The notes: generated by a model not told the origin, from the letters alone. Positions 9,501 to 18,528 are shown, numbered from the stretch's first letter. The stretch: 64,000 nt of DNA from Paenibacillus sp. FSL R5-0490 (GCF_001956215.1 NZ_MRTQ01000003.1:1-64000); one strand, 5' to 3'. Made by a program: numbers and translations.

Positions 9501-9630
9501 TTTCAGTGAAAAGGAAACGCTTATTGCATTATTAAAATCAATGACGGCAGGCGAATGGGATGTTAAATCCATTGAAGATTGGCAGGGCATAAAAAATAAT
9601 GAGGCAGAAAAGGAAGTGGGCGTCATATGA
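6505..9630 (+). CDS. carB: Carbamoyl-phosphate synthase large subunit, arginine-type
   Basis: 1041 aa. Makes carbamoyl phosphate from bicarbonate, ammonia and two ATP. Two homologous ATP-grasp halves are visible (about 1-400 and 550-930), each opening with a repeated GSGPI-type nucleotide motif (IGSGPIVIGQ and IGSGPIRIGQ). A C-terminal regulatory domain follows. The start overlaps the end of carA by 8 bp and the stop overlaps argF (ATGA), so the three genes are translationally coupled. Confidence 0.97.
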   Translation: MPKDTSIQSILVIGSGPIVIGQAAEFDYAGTQACAALKEEGYKVILVNNNPATIMSDKAFADKVYFEPMTADSLEKIIKKERPDGLLATLGGQTGLNLAFKLSESGVLERYGVKLLGSSIESIKKGEDREAFRKLMNELNEPVPESIIVHEVEEAVQFACDIGYPIIVRPAYTLGGTGGGIAGDLEELTSLVQGGLKESAINQCLVEKSIAGFKEIEYEVMRDSQNTCITICNMENIDPVGVHTGDSIVVAPSQTLTDDEYQMLRTASIKIISELGIIGGCNIQFALDPHSRNYYLIEVNPRVSRSSALASKATGYPIARMAAKLAVGYNLSEIINPVTGDTFASFEPALDYVIVKFPKWPFDKFPSADRKLGTQMKATGEVMGIDRNLERALLKAIHSLEVKGMDLISPVLSSKSADELEELLLKQTDERFFTVIELLRRNHSLKALHSITKIDYFYLHILSEMVKLEKHISSLTLEGATKEELQLFKEKGFSDKFLAFEWKVTEKAVRDKRKEAGILPAYKMVDTCAAEFEAQSNYYYSSYFGENEQVKSNKRKVLIIGSGPIRIGQGIEFDYCSVQGVFALKDEGVETIMINNNPETVSTDYTTADRLYFEPLILEDILNVIEAEGVSEVIVQLGGQTALNLASDLEAYGVTLLGTDSNTIDALEDRKLFYQLLDDLNIPRIKGDVVHSEAELKAAAENIGYPILVRPSYVIGGRGMERISSSTELESYLTKGDVPYPILIDQFVHAIEAELDLAADGNYICAPAIMEHIEKTGVHSGDSMSVLPPQNLSEKVQNKMLAYAKAVVQKLHYKGLMNIQYIVEGEEVFILEINPRASRTVPIISKVTGVQLVEIATKILLGKYNLSKDEIPADSKLPYVCVKFPVFSNYALKGLDSKVGPEMKSTGEGISLAPNYEEAVRKSFHAGLNGVKGKCVVIANTPKTDELTHYINQAKAVPVFLSQDKMDWNAKETFALYNPGTSEEDKKMREMGTKNRILTFSEKETLIALLKSMTAGEWDVKSIEDWQGIKNNEAEKEVGVI

Positions 9631-10583
9631 TCTCAACTCAGGCAGCGGATAAGTACTTAAATATTAAAGGGAAGGACTTTCTAACACTTGCAGACTTTTC
9701 AGGAGACGAAATAAAGGGGCTTTTGGAAAAAGCAAAGCAATTAAAGGAAGCTCATTTGCAGGGGGCAGAAACATCTATCCTTAAAGGGAAAATTCTTGGC
9801 ATGATTTTTGAAAAGTCATCTACACGTACAAGGGTTTCCTTTGAAGCAGGGATGCTTCAGCTTGGGGGCCATGCCTTATATCTAAACAGCCAGGACCTGC
9901 AGCTCGGAAGAGGAGAAAGCATGGCGGATACAGCTAAAGTGCTTTCCCAGTATGTTGATGCGATTATGATCCGCACGTTCTCACATGAGAAGATCCAGGA
10001 ACTTGCTTATCATGCGGACATCCCGGTTATTAATGGCCTGACAGATCTTTATCATCCATGCCAGGCTCTTGCAGATCTTCTAACAATTGAAGAAAAAAAT
10101 GGGGAGTTAAAAGGTCAAAACCTGGCATATATAGGCGATGGCAATAATGTGGCCCATTCATTAATGATTGCTTCTGCCAAGATGGGGGTAAATATCAAGA
10201 TTGCCTGTCCTGCAGGGTATGAACCGGATCAATCTGTTCTCCAGCAATCACAAGAGTTTGCCGAACAAACCGGTTCAAAGGTAATCGTCACATCGGATCC
10301 TGAAGAAGCCGCTGCTAATGCCGATGCCATCTATACGGATGTCTGGACGAGCATGGGCCAGGAAGCAGAGAATGACAAGAGGCTCAAAGACTTTGCTGAA
10401 TATCAGGTTAATCAATATCTTGTCCAAAAAGCCAAAAAAGATTATGTCTTTTTGCATTGTCTGCCTGCCCATCGCGGTGAGGAAGTTACAGCAGAGGTCA
10501 TTGATGGAAACAATTCCGCTGTGTTTCAGCAGGCTGGGAACAGGCTTCATGTTCAAAAAGCCATTCTTTCAGAGATATTATAA
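9627..10583 (+). CDS. argF: Ornithine carbamoyltransferase ArgF
   Basis: 318 aa. Joins ornithine and carbamoyl phosphate to citrulline. Family signatures are intact: STRTR at 65-69 (carbamoyl-phosphate binding), HPCQ at 143-146 and HCLPAHRG from 277 (ornithine side). The ATG overlaps the carB stop. Last gene of the operon. argG and argH, needed for the final steps, are not in this window. Confidence 0.97.
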   Translation: MISTQAADKYLNIKGKDFLTLADFSGDEIKGLLEKAKQLKEAHLQGAETSILKGKILGMIFEKSSTRTRVSFEAGMLQLGGHALYLNSQDLQLGRGESMADTAKVLSQYVDAIMIRTFSHEKIQELAYHADIPVINGLTDLYHPCQALADLLTIEEKNGELKGQNLAYIGDGNNVAHSLMIASAKMGVNIKIACPAGYEPDQSVLQQSQEFAEQTGSKVIVTSDPEEAAANADAIYTDVWTSMGQEAENDKRLKDFAEYQVNQYLVQKAKKDYVFLHCLPAHRGEEVTAEVIDGNNSAVFQQAGNRLHVQKAILSEIL

Positions 10584-10586
10584 TGG

Positions 10587-10619
10587 AAAAGCCTTCTCAT
10601 CGCAGAGAAGGCTTTTTCA
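10587..10619. terminator. Bidirectional terminator argF / uppP
   Basis: The stem AAAAGCCTTCTC/GAGAAGGCTTTT has T-tracts usable from both sides and lies between the converging argF and uppP genes. Confidence 0.9.
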
Positions 10620-11432
10620 TTAAGATAGGAAATAAACAAGCGGCCCAACAATAAAACAGTAAATCGCAAAATACTTCAGGTTCCCTTTAGCCATAATATT
10701 CATGAACCATTTTAGCGAAAAGTAAGATGCGATCAGTGAGGCAAAAAAAGCTATAGTATAGGGCAAAGCCAATTCAGATAAATTGGGATCTGTTAAAATG
10801 TCGTTGAAACCCAATATCATTCCGCCTGCACTTACGGGGATATATAAAAGGAAAGAAAACCTTAAGGCTGTTTCCTGTTTCATCCCAAGTCCCATAGCGG
10901 CGACAATGGTAGCACCTGAACGGCTGATTCCCGGTATCAGGGCAACTGCCTGGGCAAGACCTACAATGATTGCGTCCTTATAAGATAATTCAGCATCATT
11001 TTTCCGTCCTCGTAAATTCCGGATCAGCCACAGGGCAAGTCCAGTTACGATAAGAGTAATACCCACTGTCTTAATATTGGCAAGATGAACATCAATAAAA
11101 TCCTCAAACAAAATGCCAATAACACCGGCAGGGATGGTACCGATAATCAAGTAAATGATAAAACGAAAATCAGATTCCGCCTGTTTATCTTTGGTTGTAA
11201 CGTATGCAAGACCATTGCGAATGAGTCTTATAATATCCTCTCTGTATATAAGCAGAACTGCTATTAAAGAGGCGGTATTTACAAGAAGGGCAAAGCTAAG
11301 ACCTTTAATGTCCAGATCGAAAAAGTGCTGCGCAATTTCCAGGTGCCCGCTCGATGAAATGGGAATAGGCTCTGTAAATCCCTGAAACAAACCTAAAAAC
11401 AAGTATTTAAGCAATGTCAGAAAATCAGTCAC
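10620..11432 (-). CDS. uppP: Undecaprenyl-diphosphatase UppP (BacA)
   Basis: 270 aa, polytopic membrane enzyme that recycles the cell-wall lipid carrier by dephosphorylating undecaprenyl diphosphate; extra copies confer bacitracin tolerance. The two active-site motifs are present: [13 protein letters not shown] near the N-terminus and PGISRSGAT in the middle. I start it at GTG 11432 because GGAGG lies 8 nt upstream; the longer ATG frame (11447) would place that ribosome-binding site inside the gene. Confidence 0.94.
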   Translation of the reverse strand: MTDFLTLLKYLFLGLFQGFTEPIPISSSGHLEIAQHFFDLDIKGLSFALLVNTASLIAVLLIYREDIIRLIRNGLAYVTTKDKQAESDFRFIIYLIIGTIPAGVIGILFEDFIDVHLANIKTVGITLIVTGLALWLIRNLRGRKNDAELSYKDAIIVGLAQAVALIPGISRSGATIVAAMGLGMKQETALRFSFLLYIPVSAGGMILGFNDILTDPNLSELALPYTIAFFASLIASYFSLKWFMNIMAKGNLKYFAIYCFIVGPLVYFLS

Positions 11433-11603
11433 ATTAAAATCCTCCATATTGAAATCTCACACCTTCCCATTTAACAATAAAAAGGATGGCAGAGTAAAGT
11501 AATATCCTGTTCATTGCTTTTTGGGAATGCCAATAGTTTCCCTTATGAGAGATGCAGGAGTGGAAATAATAATAAGTGATTTACGATTAAAGGAGGTATT
11601 TGG

Positions 11604-11783
11604 ATGGGGCAAAACAGACAATTTAAGCCTGGCCAGAAAGCGCCTAATAATGGAATTTATATAGAAGTTGGCGAAACGGGAAGCAATGTCAATAATCCGC
11701 AAATGCTTAAAATGAGAGCTGGAGACCAATTTCCGGAAACATCCAACCATAACCGGATTTGGACATATAAAAGAAAGCCCTGA
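11604..11783 (+). CDS. yjzC: YjzC family small protein
   Basis: 59 aa, soluble and basic, reading MGQNRQFKPGQKAPNNGIYI at the N-terminus. Recognised as YjzC, a conserved Bacillaceae protein of unknown function that follows argF in B. subtilis too. The start follows a perfect AAAGGAGG site. Confidence 0.85.
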   Translation: MGQNRQFKPGQKAPNNGIYIEVGETGSNVNNPQMLKMRAGDQFPETSNHNRIWTYKRKP

Positions 11784-11818
11784 TTAATTAAATGGAAATT
11801 GGGGAAATAGGAATTAGA

Positions 11819-11845
11819 GCCATCCCAATAGCGGATGGCTTTTTA
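11819..11845 (+). terminator. Terminator of yjzC
   Basis: The stem AGCCATCC/GGATGGCT with a 7-nt loop is followed by TTTTT. Confidence 0.8.
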
Positions 11846-11888
11846 GATATGGAAAAAGCTGAAAACTTTACATATGAAAAGATTGAAT

Positions 11889-11921
11889 TATAATAAAAAC
11901 AAAAGGTCAAAAAAGGTCAAA
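11889..11921 (+). promoter_or_regulatory. clpB promoter -10 and perfect CtsR operator
   Basis: A TATAAT -10 lies at 11889-11894. At 11905-11921 there is GGTCAAA-AAA-GGTCAAA, a perfect direct-repeat CtsR heptad site with the required 3-nt spacer. It falls just after the expected start of transcription, where CtsR would block initiation. The -35 region is weak. This makes clpB a class III heat-shock gene. Confidence 0.9.
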
Positions 11922-11935
11922 TAGGAGGTTGCATA

Positions 11936-14533
11936 ATGGATTTAAATCGGATGACAGAGCGGCTTCAGGAAGGGTTATTGAATGCACAGACCATAGCTAT
12001 TCGAAAGCAGCATCAGGAGGTGGATGAAGCTCATTTATTCCTGGCTTTACTGGAGCAGGAAAACAGCCTTGTTTCATTAATACTGTCAAAAATGCAGATT
12101 CCTGCAGATTCATTTTCTAATAAAATGCAGGAAGCGCTTAGAAAGAAACCGCAAGTATCCGGTTCAGGAACAGAACAAGGGAAGCTGTATATTACCGGTA
12201 AACTGCAGCGGCTGCTGGCCGAAGCAGAAAATTATATGAAGACATATCAGGACGATTTCATGTCAGTGGAGCATGTACTGCTGGCTGCTGCAGCAGCGGA
12301 TACCGAAACGGCAGCAATTTTAAAATCATACGGGATAAGTAAAATGCAAGTGGAGCAGGCGATTAAAGAAGTCAGGGGGAATCAGAGAGTGACATCGCAA
12401 AATCCTGAATCAACATATGATGCATTAAAAAAGTATGGAAGAGATCTTGTCTCAGAGGTAAAGAAGGGAAAAGTAGATCCTGTAATTGGCCGGGACAGCG
12501 AAATCAGGAATGTCATTCGCATCCTTTCAAGAAAAACCAAAAATAATCCGGTTTTAATAGGCGAACCTGGGGTTGGCAAGACAGCTATTGTCGAAGGTTT
12601 GGCACAGAGAATTGTCCGTAAAGATGTGCCTGAAGGCCTTAAGGATAAAACCATTTTTGCCCTTGATATGAGCGCTTTAATTGCGGGAGCCAAATTCCGG
12701 GGTGAATTTGAGGAAAGACTGAAAGCAGTTTTAAATGAAGTTAAGAAGAGCGAAGGCAGAATTCTTCTTTTTATTGACGAATTACACACCATTGTAGGTG
12801 CGGGCAAAACAGAAGGAGCCATGGATGCAGGGAATATGCTGAAACCTATGCTTGCAAGGGGAGAATTGCACTGTATAGGAGCTACGACACTTGAAGAGCA
12901 CCGCAAATATATCGAAAAAGATCCTGCGCTGGAACGGCGTTTTCAGCAGGTATTAGTGCAGGAGCCGGATGTAGAGGATACAATCTCCATTCTAAGAGGG
13001 CTGAAGGAACGCTTTGAAATTCATCATGGAGTCAACATCCACGATCGTGCTTTAGTGGCTGCCGCAACCTTATCAGACAGGTATATTACAGACCGTTTCC
13101 TCCCTGATAAGGCGATTGACTTGGTTGACGAAGCCTGTGCGATGATCAGGACTGAAATTGATTCAATGCCATCTGAGCTGGATGAAGTTACAAGAAGGGT
13201 CATGCAGCTGGAAATAGAAGAAGCGGCACTAAGAAAAGAAATTGATGAAGCAAGCAAACAGAGACTCGGAGACCTTCAAAAAGAACTGGCTGAACTAAAG
13301 GATCAGGCAAATAGCATGAAAGCTAAATGGCAGCTTGAAAAAGAAGGAATCCAAAAAGTCCAGGAAAAGCGGGAGCAGCTTGAGATAATGCGCCGTGAAC
13401 TGGAGGAGGCCGAAAATAATTATGACTTGAATAAAGCAGCAGAACTTCGCCATGGAAGAATCCCGGCTTTGGAGAAGGAATTGAAAGAGCTTGAAATTGC
13501 AGTTAATGAGAATCAAGGGGACCGGCTGCTGAGAGAGGAAGTCACAGAAGAAGAGATTGCTGGCATTGTGGCAAGGTGGACCGGTATTCCCGTGATAAAA
13601 CTTGTTGAAGGGGAACGTGAAAAGCTGCTTCGTCTTGAAAGTATCCTTCACGAAAGAGTAATTGGCCAGGATGAAGCGGTGCAGCTTGTGTCAGATGCTG
13701 TCCTAAGAGCCAGGGCAGGCATTAAAGATCCGAACCGCCCCATTGGCTCTTTCATCTTCCTTGGTCCTACCGGAGTGGGAAAAACAGAATTAGCTAAGGC
13801 ACTTGCCCAGTCACTGTTCGATAGTGAGGAACAAATAATCAGAATTGATATGTCCGAATATATGGAAAAACATGCTGTATCAAGATTGATTGGCGCTCCT
13901 CCGGGGTATGTAGGTTATGAGGAAGGGGGTCAGCTGACAGAAGCTGTCAGAAGGAAGCCATACTCAGTAATCCTGCTTGATGAAATTGAAAAGGCACATC
14001 CAGAAGTATTTAATATTCTCCTGCAGATGCTTGATGATGGAAGGATCACTGACTCACAGGGCCGCACGGTTGATTTTAAAAATACGGTTATCATTATGAC
14101 TTCCAATATTGGCTCCCACATTCTTCTGGAACGCTCCTCCAATGAGTCAGACATAACTGAAGAGACCAGAGACAATGTACTTGGACAGCTGAGGAGCCAT
14201 TTCCGTCCGGAGTTTTTAAACAGAGTGGACGAAATTATCTTGTTTAAGCCTTTAGCTCTCAATGAAATAAAGGGTATTGTATTAAAATTAATTACTCAGC
14301 TTCAAGCCAGATTATCAGATCAGCATATTAAGTTAAGTATAAATGATGATGCGAGAGAATATATTGCAGAAAACGGATTTGATCCTGTCTACGGCGCCAG
14401 ACCGCTCAAACGGTTTATCCAAAGGAACGTTGAAACAGCACTCGCCCGTAAAATAATTGCAGGAGAAATTAAAGATCAAAGTGAAGTTATAATATCAGCA
14501 GAAAACGGCAGAATTGAACTGCTGGTAAAATAA
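11936..14533 (+). CDS. clpB: ATP-dependent disaggregase ClpB
   Basis: 865 aa Hsp100 chaperone that pulls proteins out of aggregates with DnaK. Order: Clp N-domain (1-145), AAA-1 with Walker A GEPGVGKT (209-216) and Walker B LLFIDE (about 280), the coiled-coil M-domain (about 400-530) that distinguishes ClpB from ClpC, and AAA-2 with Walker A GPTGVGKT (610-617) and LLDEIEKAH. It lacks an IGF/L ClpP-docking loop that I can see. Start after AGGAGG. B. subtilis lacks this gene at the syntenic spot. Confidence 0.97.
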   Translation: MDLNRMTERLQEGLLNAQTIAIRKQHQEVDEAHLFLALLEQENSLVSLILSKMQIPADSFSNKMQEALRKKPQVSGSGTEQGKLYITGKLQRLLAEAENYMKTYQDDFMSVEHVLLAAAAADTETAAILKSYGISKMQVEQAIKEVRGNQRVTSQNPESTYDALKKYGRDLVSEVKKGKVDPVIGRDSEIRNVIRILSRKTKNNPVLIGEPGVGKTAIVEGLAQRIVRKDVPEGLKDKTIFALDMSALIAGAKFRGEFEERLKAVLNEVKKSEGRILLFIDELHTIVGAGKTEGAMDAGNMLKPMLARGELHCIGATTLEEHRKYIEKDPALERRFQQVLVQEPDVEDTISILRGLKERFEIHHGVNIHDRALVAAATLSDRYITDRFLPDKAIDLVDEACAMIRTEIDSMPSELDEVTRRVMQLEIEEAALRKEIDEASKQRLGDLQKELAELKDQANSMKAKWQLEKEGIQKVQEKREQLEIMRRELEEAENNYDLNKAAELRHGRIPALEKELKELEIAVNENQGDRLLREEVTEEEIAGIVARWTGIPVIKLVEGEREKLLRLESILHERVIGQDEAVQLVSDAVLRARAGIKDPNRPIGSFIFLGPTGVGKTELAKALAQSLFDSEEQIIRIDMSEYMEKHAVSRLIGAPPGYVGYEEGGQLTEAVRRKPYSVILLDEIEKAHPEVFNILLQMLDDGRITDSQGRTVDFKNTVIIMTSNIGSHILLERSSNESDITEETRDNVLGQLRSHFRPEFLNRVDEIILFKPLALNEIKGIVLKLITQLQARLSDQHIKLSINDDAREYIAENGFDPVYGARPLKRFIQRNVETALARKIIAGEIKDQSEVIISAENGRIELLVK

Positions 14534-14540
14534 GGCCACA

Positions 14541-14584
14541 AATGAAAAGAATCATCCTGAATTAACAGGATGACTCTTTTCATT
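14541..14584 (+). terminator. Terminator of clpB
   Basis: A long hairpin AATGAAAAGAATCATCCTG/CAGGATGACTCTTTTCATT with one mismatch follows the clpB stop. The T-run is part of the stem, so efficiency is uncertain. Confidence 0.6.
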
Positions 14585-14602
14585 TACTGCAGAAGCTGCA
14601 GA

Positions 14603-14794
14603 TTAATGAATTCCTTCTTTCTCAACAGGACCTTCAGGAATGATGGAAGCGACAACAAAAATTAGAACAGTTGTCCCAACCGCCAGAATGGTGCCGGTTA
14701 CAAAATCGTATGGCGCTCCAAGCATTGAGGAAACTACGTACGTTAACATTTGAACAAGAAGGAAAGTCCAGAAGAATGTCCAAAAGAATCTCAT
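14603..14794 (-). CDS. yjzD: YjzD family small membrane protein (DUF2929)
   Basis: 63 aa with two membrane segments and a charged tail. Sequence and position match YjzD of B. subtilis (DUF2929), function unknown. The start follows GAGGTG on the minus strand. Confidence 0.85.
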   Translation of the reverse strand: MRFFWTFFWTFLLVQMLTYVVSSMLGAPYDFVTGTILAVGTTVLIFVVASIIPEGPVEKEGIH

Positions 14795-14975
14795 CTATTT
14801 CACCTCTAACATAATTAATCCCTTTTCATATTAGCATAAGCCATTAAAGAAATAAATTTATTTTTTCTCTTTTCAGCCCATTGATGAACTTGTCTAAAAC
14901 TAGGCTAATCTCCCTTTCATTTTAAGTTTATTTACATACATTATATTATGAACAAACTTGCAAAGGAGTTTTACT

Positions 14976-15713
14976 ATGGAAAGCCGGAACTTCCAGCTGG
15001 ATACAGAATGGTGCATGATTCATTACCCAGATAAACCAAGTGGTTTCGGTATTCTGATAATTGGGGATGATCGGCACTATGTTGATAGAAACTGCAGTTT
15101 TTGGACTCAGAATGAAGGGAAATATTCATTAATAAAGAAACTAAGACAAGATGGCTATACGATCTTTTATTCAAATTTATACGGAAGGCACTGGGGAAGC
15201 GATCGGGCTGTTGAGAAGGCTAAGTACTTGTATGAACATATCACGCGTACAGAAATTATAAACGAAAAGATCCATATTATTGCTGAGGGCATGGGAGCGT
15301 TGGTGGCCCTTAGGTTATTGCATGAAATGAGTGATTTAATCCGATCAGCCGTATTAATAAATCCTATTCTTTCACTAAAGCATCATCTCGACCAGGAAAA
15401 AGAGCATAAGTTCTTTTATAAGAAACTATTAAGAGAACTGGCAGCTTCCTATGAAATAGAAACGGATAACATAGCAGATCAGCTCAGCAAACATGAAAAA
15501 AACCTCACATCCGGCCTTAAAGTCCCCGTTAGAATCATTCAGGTTCTGTCCGGCGGAAGAGCTTACAAGCAATCGGATTATTTAAAGAAACGATCCATAC
15601 AATGGGAAAATGAAAATAGCCCTATCTCAGTGTTTTATATCCTCCCAGATAAAAAACAGCGAATTTCTTCCCAAATGACAAGCTTCTTTAGAAAATATGA
15701 AAAAGTCCTGTAA
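14976..15713 (+). CDS. yjaU: YjaU-like alpha/beta-hydrolase-fold protein
   Basis: 245 aa. Start ATG 14976 after AAAGGAG; an upstream TTG frame (14958) has no ribosome-binding site. The fold pattern suggests an alpha/beta hydrolase, but the nucleophile elbow, normally G-x-S-x-G, reads A-E-G-M-G (in HIIAEGMGALVALRL), so the catalytic Ser is missing. It is likely a non-catalytic relative. Syntenic with yjaU next to yjaV and the med-comZ unit. Confidence 0.7.
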   Translation: MESRNFQLDTEWCMIHYPDKPSGFGILIIGDDRHYVDRNCSFWTQNEGKYSLIKKLRQDGYTIFYSNLYGRHWGSDRAVEKAKYLYEHITRTEIINEKIHIIAEGMGALVALRLLHEMSDLIRSAVLINPILSLKHHLDQEKEHKFFYKKLLRELAASYEIETDNIADQLSKHEKNLTSGLKVPVRIIQVLSGGRAYKQSDYLKKRSIQWENENSPISVFYILPDKKQRISSQMTSFFRKYEKVL

Positions 15714-15792
15714 ATCTGCTCAATTCCGCAAAGAAATAAAGACAATCCTTTGAGCATAGTATACATTAATATGCTTCCAAGGAGGGGTGAAG

Positions 15793-16620
15793 ATGGACAG
15801 GGCAGTCATTTTAGGGACATTTGAATTTATAGGTTTCAGCCTGTGCAAGCATCTTCTGGAACAGGGCTGCGAGATAGACGGAATTCATTTCGACAGAGAA
15901 AAAGATGACGCTTTAATTCACGAAAAACGTCTGACAATCGGACGGAATGCCAACTTCTATGAAAAAAACTATTCTGCATGGATTAAATCTCAAGAAATAT
16001 TAAAAAATGACATGATTTATATAGATATATACGACTTATATATTAGGAGTGAGCTTGCCGCTTTAAGGGAGAAGGAGCTTATTGAAGGATTTCTTATGAA
16101 AAACCTGGCTTTATTCCAGAACCTTCAGGTGAAATTTGTATTTTTGCTCCCCATTCAGTGGCTTAAAGACATCAGCAGAACACACAGCCGGCTGGAAGAT
16201 GCTATTACAATTCTTAAAGTAAACAATATTTCAGTTTCATCCCTTTATCTGCCTGTTATTTATGGTCCCTGGCAGCCTAAGGAATTTAGTTTTCATCAGT
16301 CTATTGTGGAAGAAAGAGTAATGATAAGTGAAAGAGAATGGATACATGATGCTATCTATATTGATGATCTCATCAATTTCTTATCAAGTTGTGCAGATAG
16401 GCCTTTCGATGAGTCCTATCTTTTAAAAAGCAGCATCACCGGGCACTGGCGAAAATGCGCTGACTATCTTTCCTTTGACAATAATGAAAATTGGAGATGT
16501 CCCGATTTAGCAATAGGGAAAGTAACTGAAAGAACGATTCAGTGTTCAGTAAACTTCTCCGATGGTCTAGAAAAACAAAGAAGACATTTTATTTCATTAG
16601 GAAACCCGGATGACTTGTAA
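15793..16620 (+). CDS. yjaV: YjaV-like NAD-epimerase-fold protein
   Basis: 275 aa. The N-terminus (RAVILGTFEFIGFSLCKHLL) resembles a Rossmann GxxGxxG turn of extended short-chain dehydrogenases, but two of the three glycines are poorly kept, so cofactor binding may be lost. Start ATG 15793 follows GGAGGGG; the GTG at 15787 lies inside that site. Function unknown; placed by synteny between yjaU and med. Confidence 0.65.
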   Translation: MDRAVILGTFEFIGFSLCKHLLEQGCEIDGIHFDREKDDALIHEKRLTIGRNANFYEKNYSAWIKSQEILKNDMIYIDIYDLYIRSELAALREKELIEGFLMKNLALFQNLQVKFVFLLPIQWLKDISRTHSRLEDAITILKVNNISVSSLYLPVIYGPWQPKEFSFHQSIVEERVMISEREWIHDAIYIDDLINFLSSCADRPFDESYLLKSSITGHWRKCADYLSFDNNENWRCPDLAIGKVTERTIQCSVNFSDGLEKQRRHFISLGNPDDL

Positions 16621-16729
16621 ATTGGAAAAAAATCTTTCCATTTGAGATAAAGAAAAGGTAGAATTAAATTAGTCTGGTAAATTAAACCGGTAGCAGGTAG
16701 CGAAAGACAGAGAGGCGGAGAAAAAGAAG

Positions 16730-17686
16730 ATGCATAAGACATTAAAGAAATTAGGGATCCTTCTTTTGTGCCTTCTTTTATTGGCCTCCTGCAGACAGCC
16801 GATGTCTGCAGGAAAACTTGAGAAAGCTGGATTATTAGTGCCCGATACTGTCAATGACCAAGTATGGGGGACCAAAGGCTATAAAGGCATGCTAAAGATT
16901 CAATCCCATTATGATATTGAGGTTTATTATAAAGAAGGCATGAATTCAGAGATGGTTGTTGAAAGAGCTGTTAAAGAGTTTGACCAAAAAGGTGTAAACC
17001 TGATCTTTGGACATGGCAATGAATACGCTGCATACTTTAATAACATCTCAAAAAAATATCCTGACATTCACTTTGTCAGCTTTAATGGTGACGCCCAAAA
17101 TGAAAACACCACCAGTTTGAACTTTGAAGCATATGCAATGGGTTTCTTCGGAGGCATGGTTGCAGGACATATGACGAAAACGAATAATGTAGGAATACTG
17201 GCGGCTTTTGAATGGCAGCCGGAAGTAGAAGGATTTTATGAAGGTGCAAACTATATCAATGATAATGTAAACGTGCAGATCCAATATGTCGGCAACTGGG
17301 ATAATGATAACAAAGCCATCGCTCTTTTGGACAAACTTATTGCCAGTAAGACAGATGTTGTATATCCCGCCGGAGATGGGTATAATGTTCCTGTTATCGA
17401 AAAGCTGAAAGAAGAAGGGCTCTACGCCATCGGCTATATTTCTGATCAGTCTGATTTAGGGGAATCAGTTGTCCTGACCAGTACAATTCAGCATGTAGAT
17501 GTTTTATATGAACTAGTGGCAGAAAAATATAATGAAGGCGAGCTTGAATCAGGAAATCTATCCTTCGATTTCGAGGATGAAGTGCTTTCACTTGGAAAAT
17601 TCAGCCCTGAAGTCGACGAAGAATTCAAAAAAGAATTAAACGCTGTCATTGAGAATTACAAAAAAACAGGCAAACTGCCTGAATAG
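16730..17686 (+). CDS. med: Med, lipoprotein regulator of competence (BMP family)
   Basis: 318 aa. The lipoprotein signal peptide ends in LLASC with C21 as the lipidated residue. The remainder is a BMP/PnrA-type periplasmic-binding fold. In B. subtilis Med stimulates comK expression, and the next gene, comZ, is co-transcribed with it. Start follows GAGGCGGA. Length equals B. subtilis Med within a residue or two. Confidence 0.88.
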   Translation: MHKTLKKLGILLLCLLLLASCRQPMSAGKLEKAGLLVPDTVNDQVWGTKGYKGMLKIQSHYDIEVYYKEGMNSEMVVERAVKEFDQKGVNLIFGHGNEYAAYFNNISKKYPDIHFVSFNGDAQNENTTSLNFEAYAMGFFGGMVAGHMTKTNNVGILAAFEWQPEVEGFYEGANYINDNVNVQIQYVGNWDNDNKAIALLDKLIASKTDVVYPAGDGYNVPVIEKLKEEGLYAIGYISDQSDLGESVVLTSTIQHVDVLYELVAEKYNEGELESGNLSFDFEDEVLSLGKFSPEVDEEFKKELNAVIENYKKTGKLPE

Positions 17687-17715
17687 TAATTACCATACAT
17701 AGGAGGTACTGCAAG

Positions 17716-17904
17716 ATGAACGAAAAAAACATGGAATTCATGCAAATCGCCATGAAATACCTGCCAGAAGCCAAACAGCAGCTTGACGAAGCAGGCATCG
17801 AACTATCCATGGAAATGATCCAGCCATTCATGAACCTATTCACCAAAGTCATGAACGAAGCCTATGAAATGGGCAAAGCGGATGCCTTGAATGAGAGTGA
17901 ATAA
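17716..17904 (+). CDS. comZ: ComZ, competence regulator
   Basis: 62 aa, acidic and helical with a leucine/methionine-rich pattern. It is the second gene of the med-comZ unit, 29 bp after med, with an AGGAGGT ribosome-binding site. ComZ is a negative modulator of comG expression in B. subtilis. Confidence 0.88.
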   Translation: MNEKNMEFMQIAMKYLPEAKQQLDEAGIELSMEMIQPFMNLFTKVMNEAYEMGKADALNESE

Positions 17905-17910
17905 TTTAGG

Positions 17911-17937
17911 AAACCAGCCTTTTGGGCTGGTTTTTGT
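17911..17937 (+). terminator. Terminator of med-comZ
   Basis: AAACCAGCC/GGCTGGTTT stem with a 5-nt loop and T-tract. Confidence 0.85.
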
Positions 17938-17960
17938 TGTTTTTTGAGGAAACACAGCCT

Positions 17961-18314
17961 CTACTTCTTCCAAAACATTTCCAGCAAAGGACCCGCTTTT
18001 TTCAGTAATGGCTTTAAATGATGTGCTGAAGACATCAGTGTATCGATGTTGCCCATTAGTTCCTCTACGTTTATGTTGTTCAGGATATTGTTTTCATTTT
18101 TTTTGCCGGAACTTTCTCTTTCAGTAGTTTCGATGCTTTTTCCCCCTAAGAGCCAGTCGTCAGCTTCATGAGCATTTCTGCTTCTGCCACCGAAAAGCCA
18201 ATCATCATTCCCGTGACCTTCTTCAGCACTGCTATCGAAACCTTCAGCCCGTTTATTTCCAAATAAAAAATGGGTTAAAGGGTCTTCTGTTTTTTCTTTA
18301 TCCTTATCAAGCAT
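17961..18314 (-). CDS. Small acidic protein with three LFGG-type repeats
   Basis: 117 aa. Start at 18314 after AAAGGAGG on the minus strand; the longer frame to 18404 has no ribosome-binding site. The N-terminal half has three short repeats, FLFGNKR, DDWLFGGRSR and DDWLLGGKS, in a low-complexity acidic linker. The C-terminal third (VEELMGNIDTLMSSAHHLKP onward) is a predicted amphipathic helix pair. It occupies the position of B. subtilis yjzB, but I cannot confirm homology. Function unknown. Confidence 0.7.
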   Translation of the reverse strand: MLDKDKEKTEDPLTHFLFGNKRAEGFDSSAEEGHGNDDWLFGGRSRNAHEADDWLLGGKSIETTERESSGKKNENNILNNINVEELMGNIDTLMSSAHHLKPLLKKAGPLLEMFWKK

Positions 18315-18415
18315 ATGCCAATTACCTCCTTTCAGATGCCTATATATCAGCATATGAAGAAAAATTGACCGGGTATAGACATTTGTGGAGTAATCAGCAG
18401 GCAAGGTAAAAAGTG

Positions 18416-18461
18416 TTGCGTTATAGTATAAACTTTTGATAAAATTAGTACCAAGTCATAA
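18416..18461 (+). promoter_or_regulatory. fabHF promoter with FapR operator
   Basis: TTGCGT (18416-18421), 18-bp spacer, TAAAAT (18440-18445). The FapR site TTAGTACCAAGTCATAA follows at 18445-18461, close to the TTAGTACCTRRTACTAA consensus, and shares its first T with the -10. FapR repression, relieved by malonyl-CoA, is the known control of fabHA-fabF in B. subtilis. Confidence 0.85.
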
Positions 18462-18528
18462 TAATTGATATTAATATTTAAATAGAGAATACTTATGGGT
18501 TTGTAAATATGAAAGGGAGTGGGACTCC

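Noticed and set aside
12382-12906. Long antisense frame inside clpB (174 codons) and similar long antisense frames in argJ, clpB, fabH and yjbQ
   Set aside because: They mirror codon bias of the real genes, lack ribosome-binding sites and have low-complexity Ser/Phe/Leu compositions.
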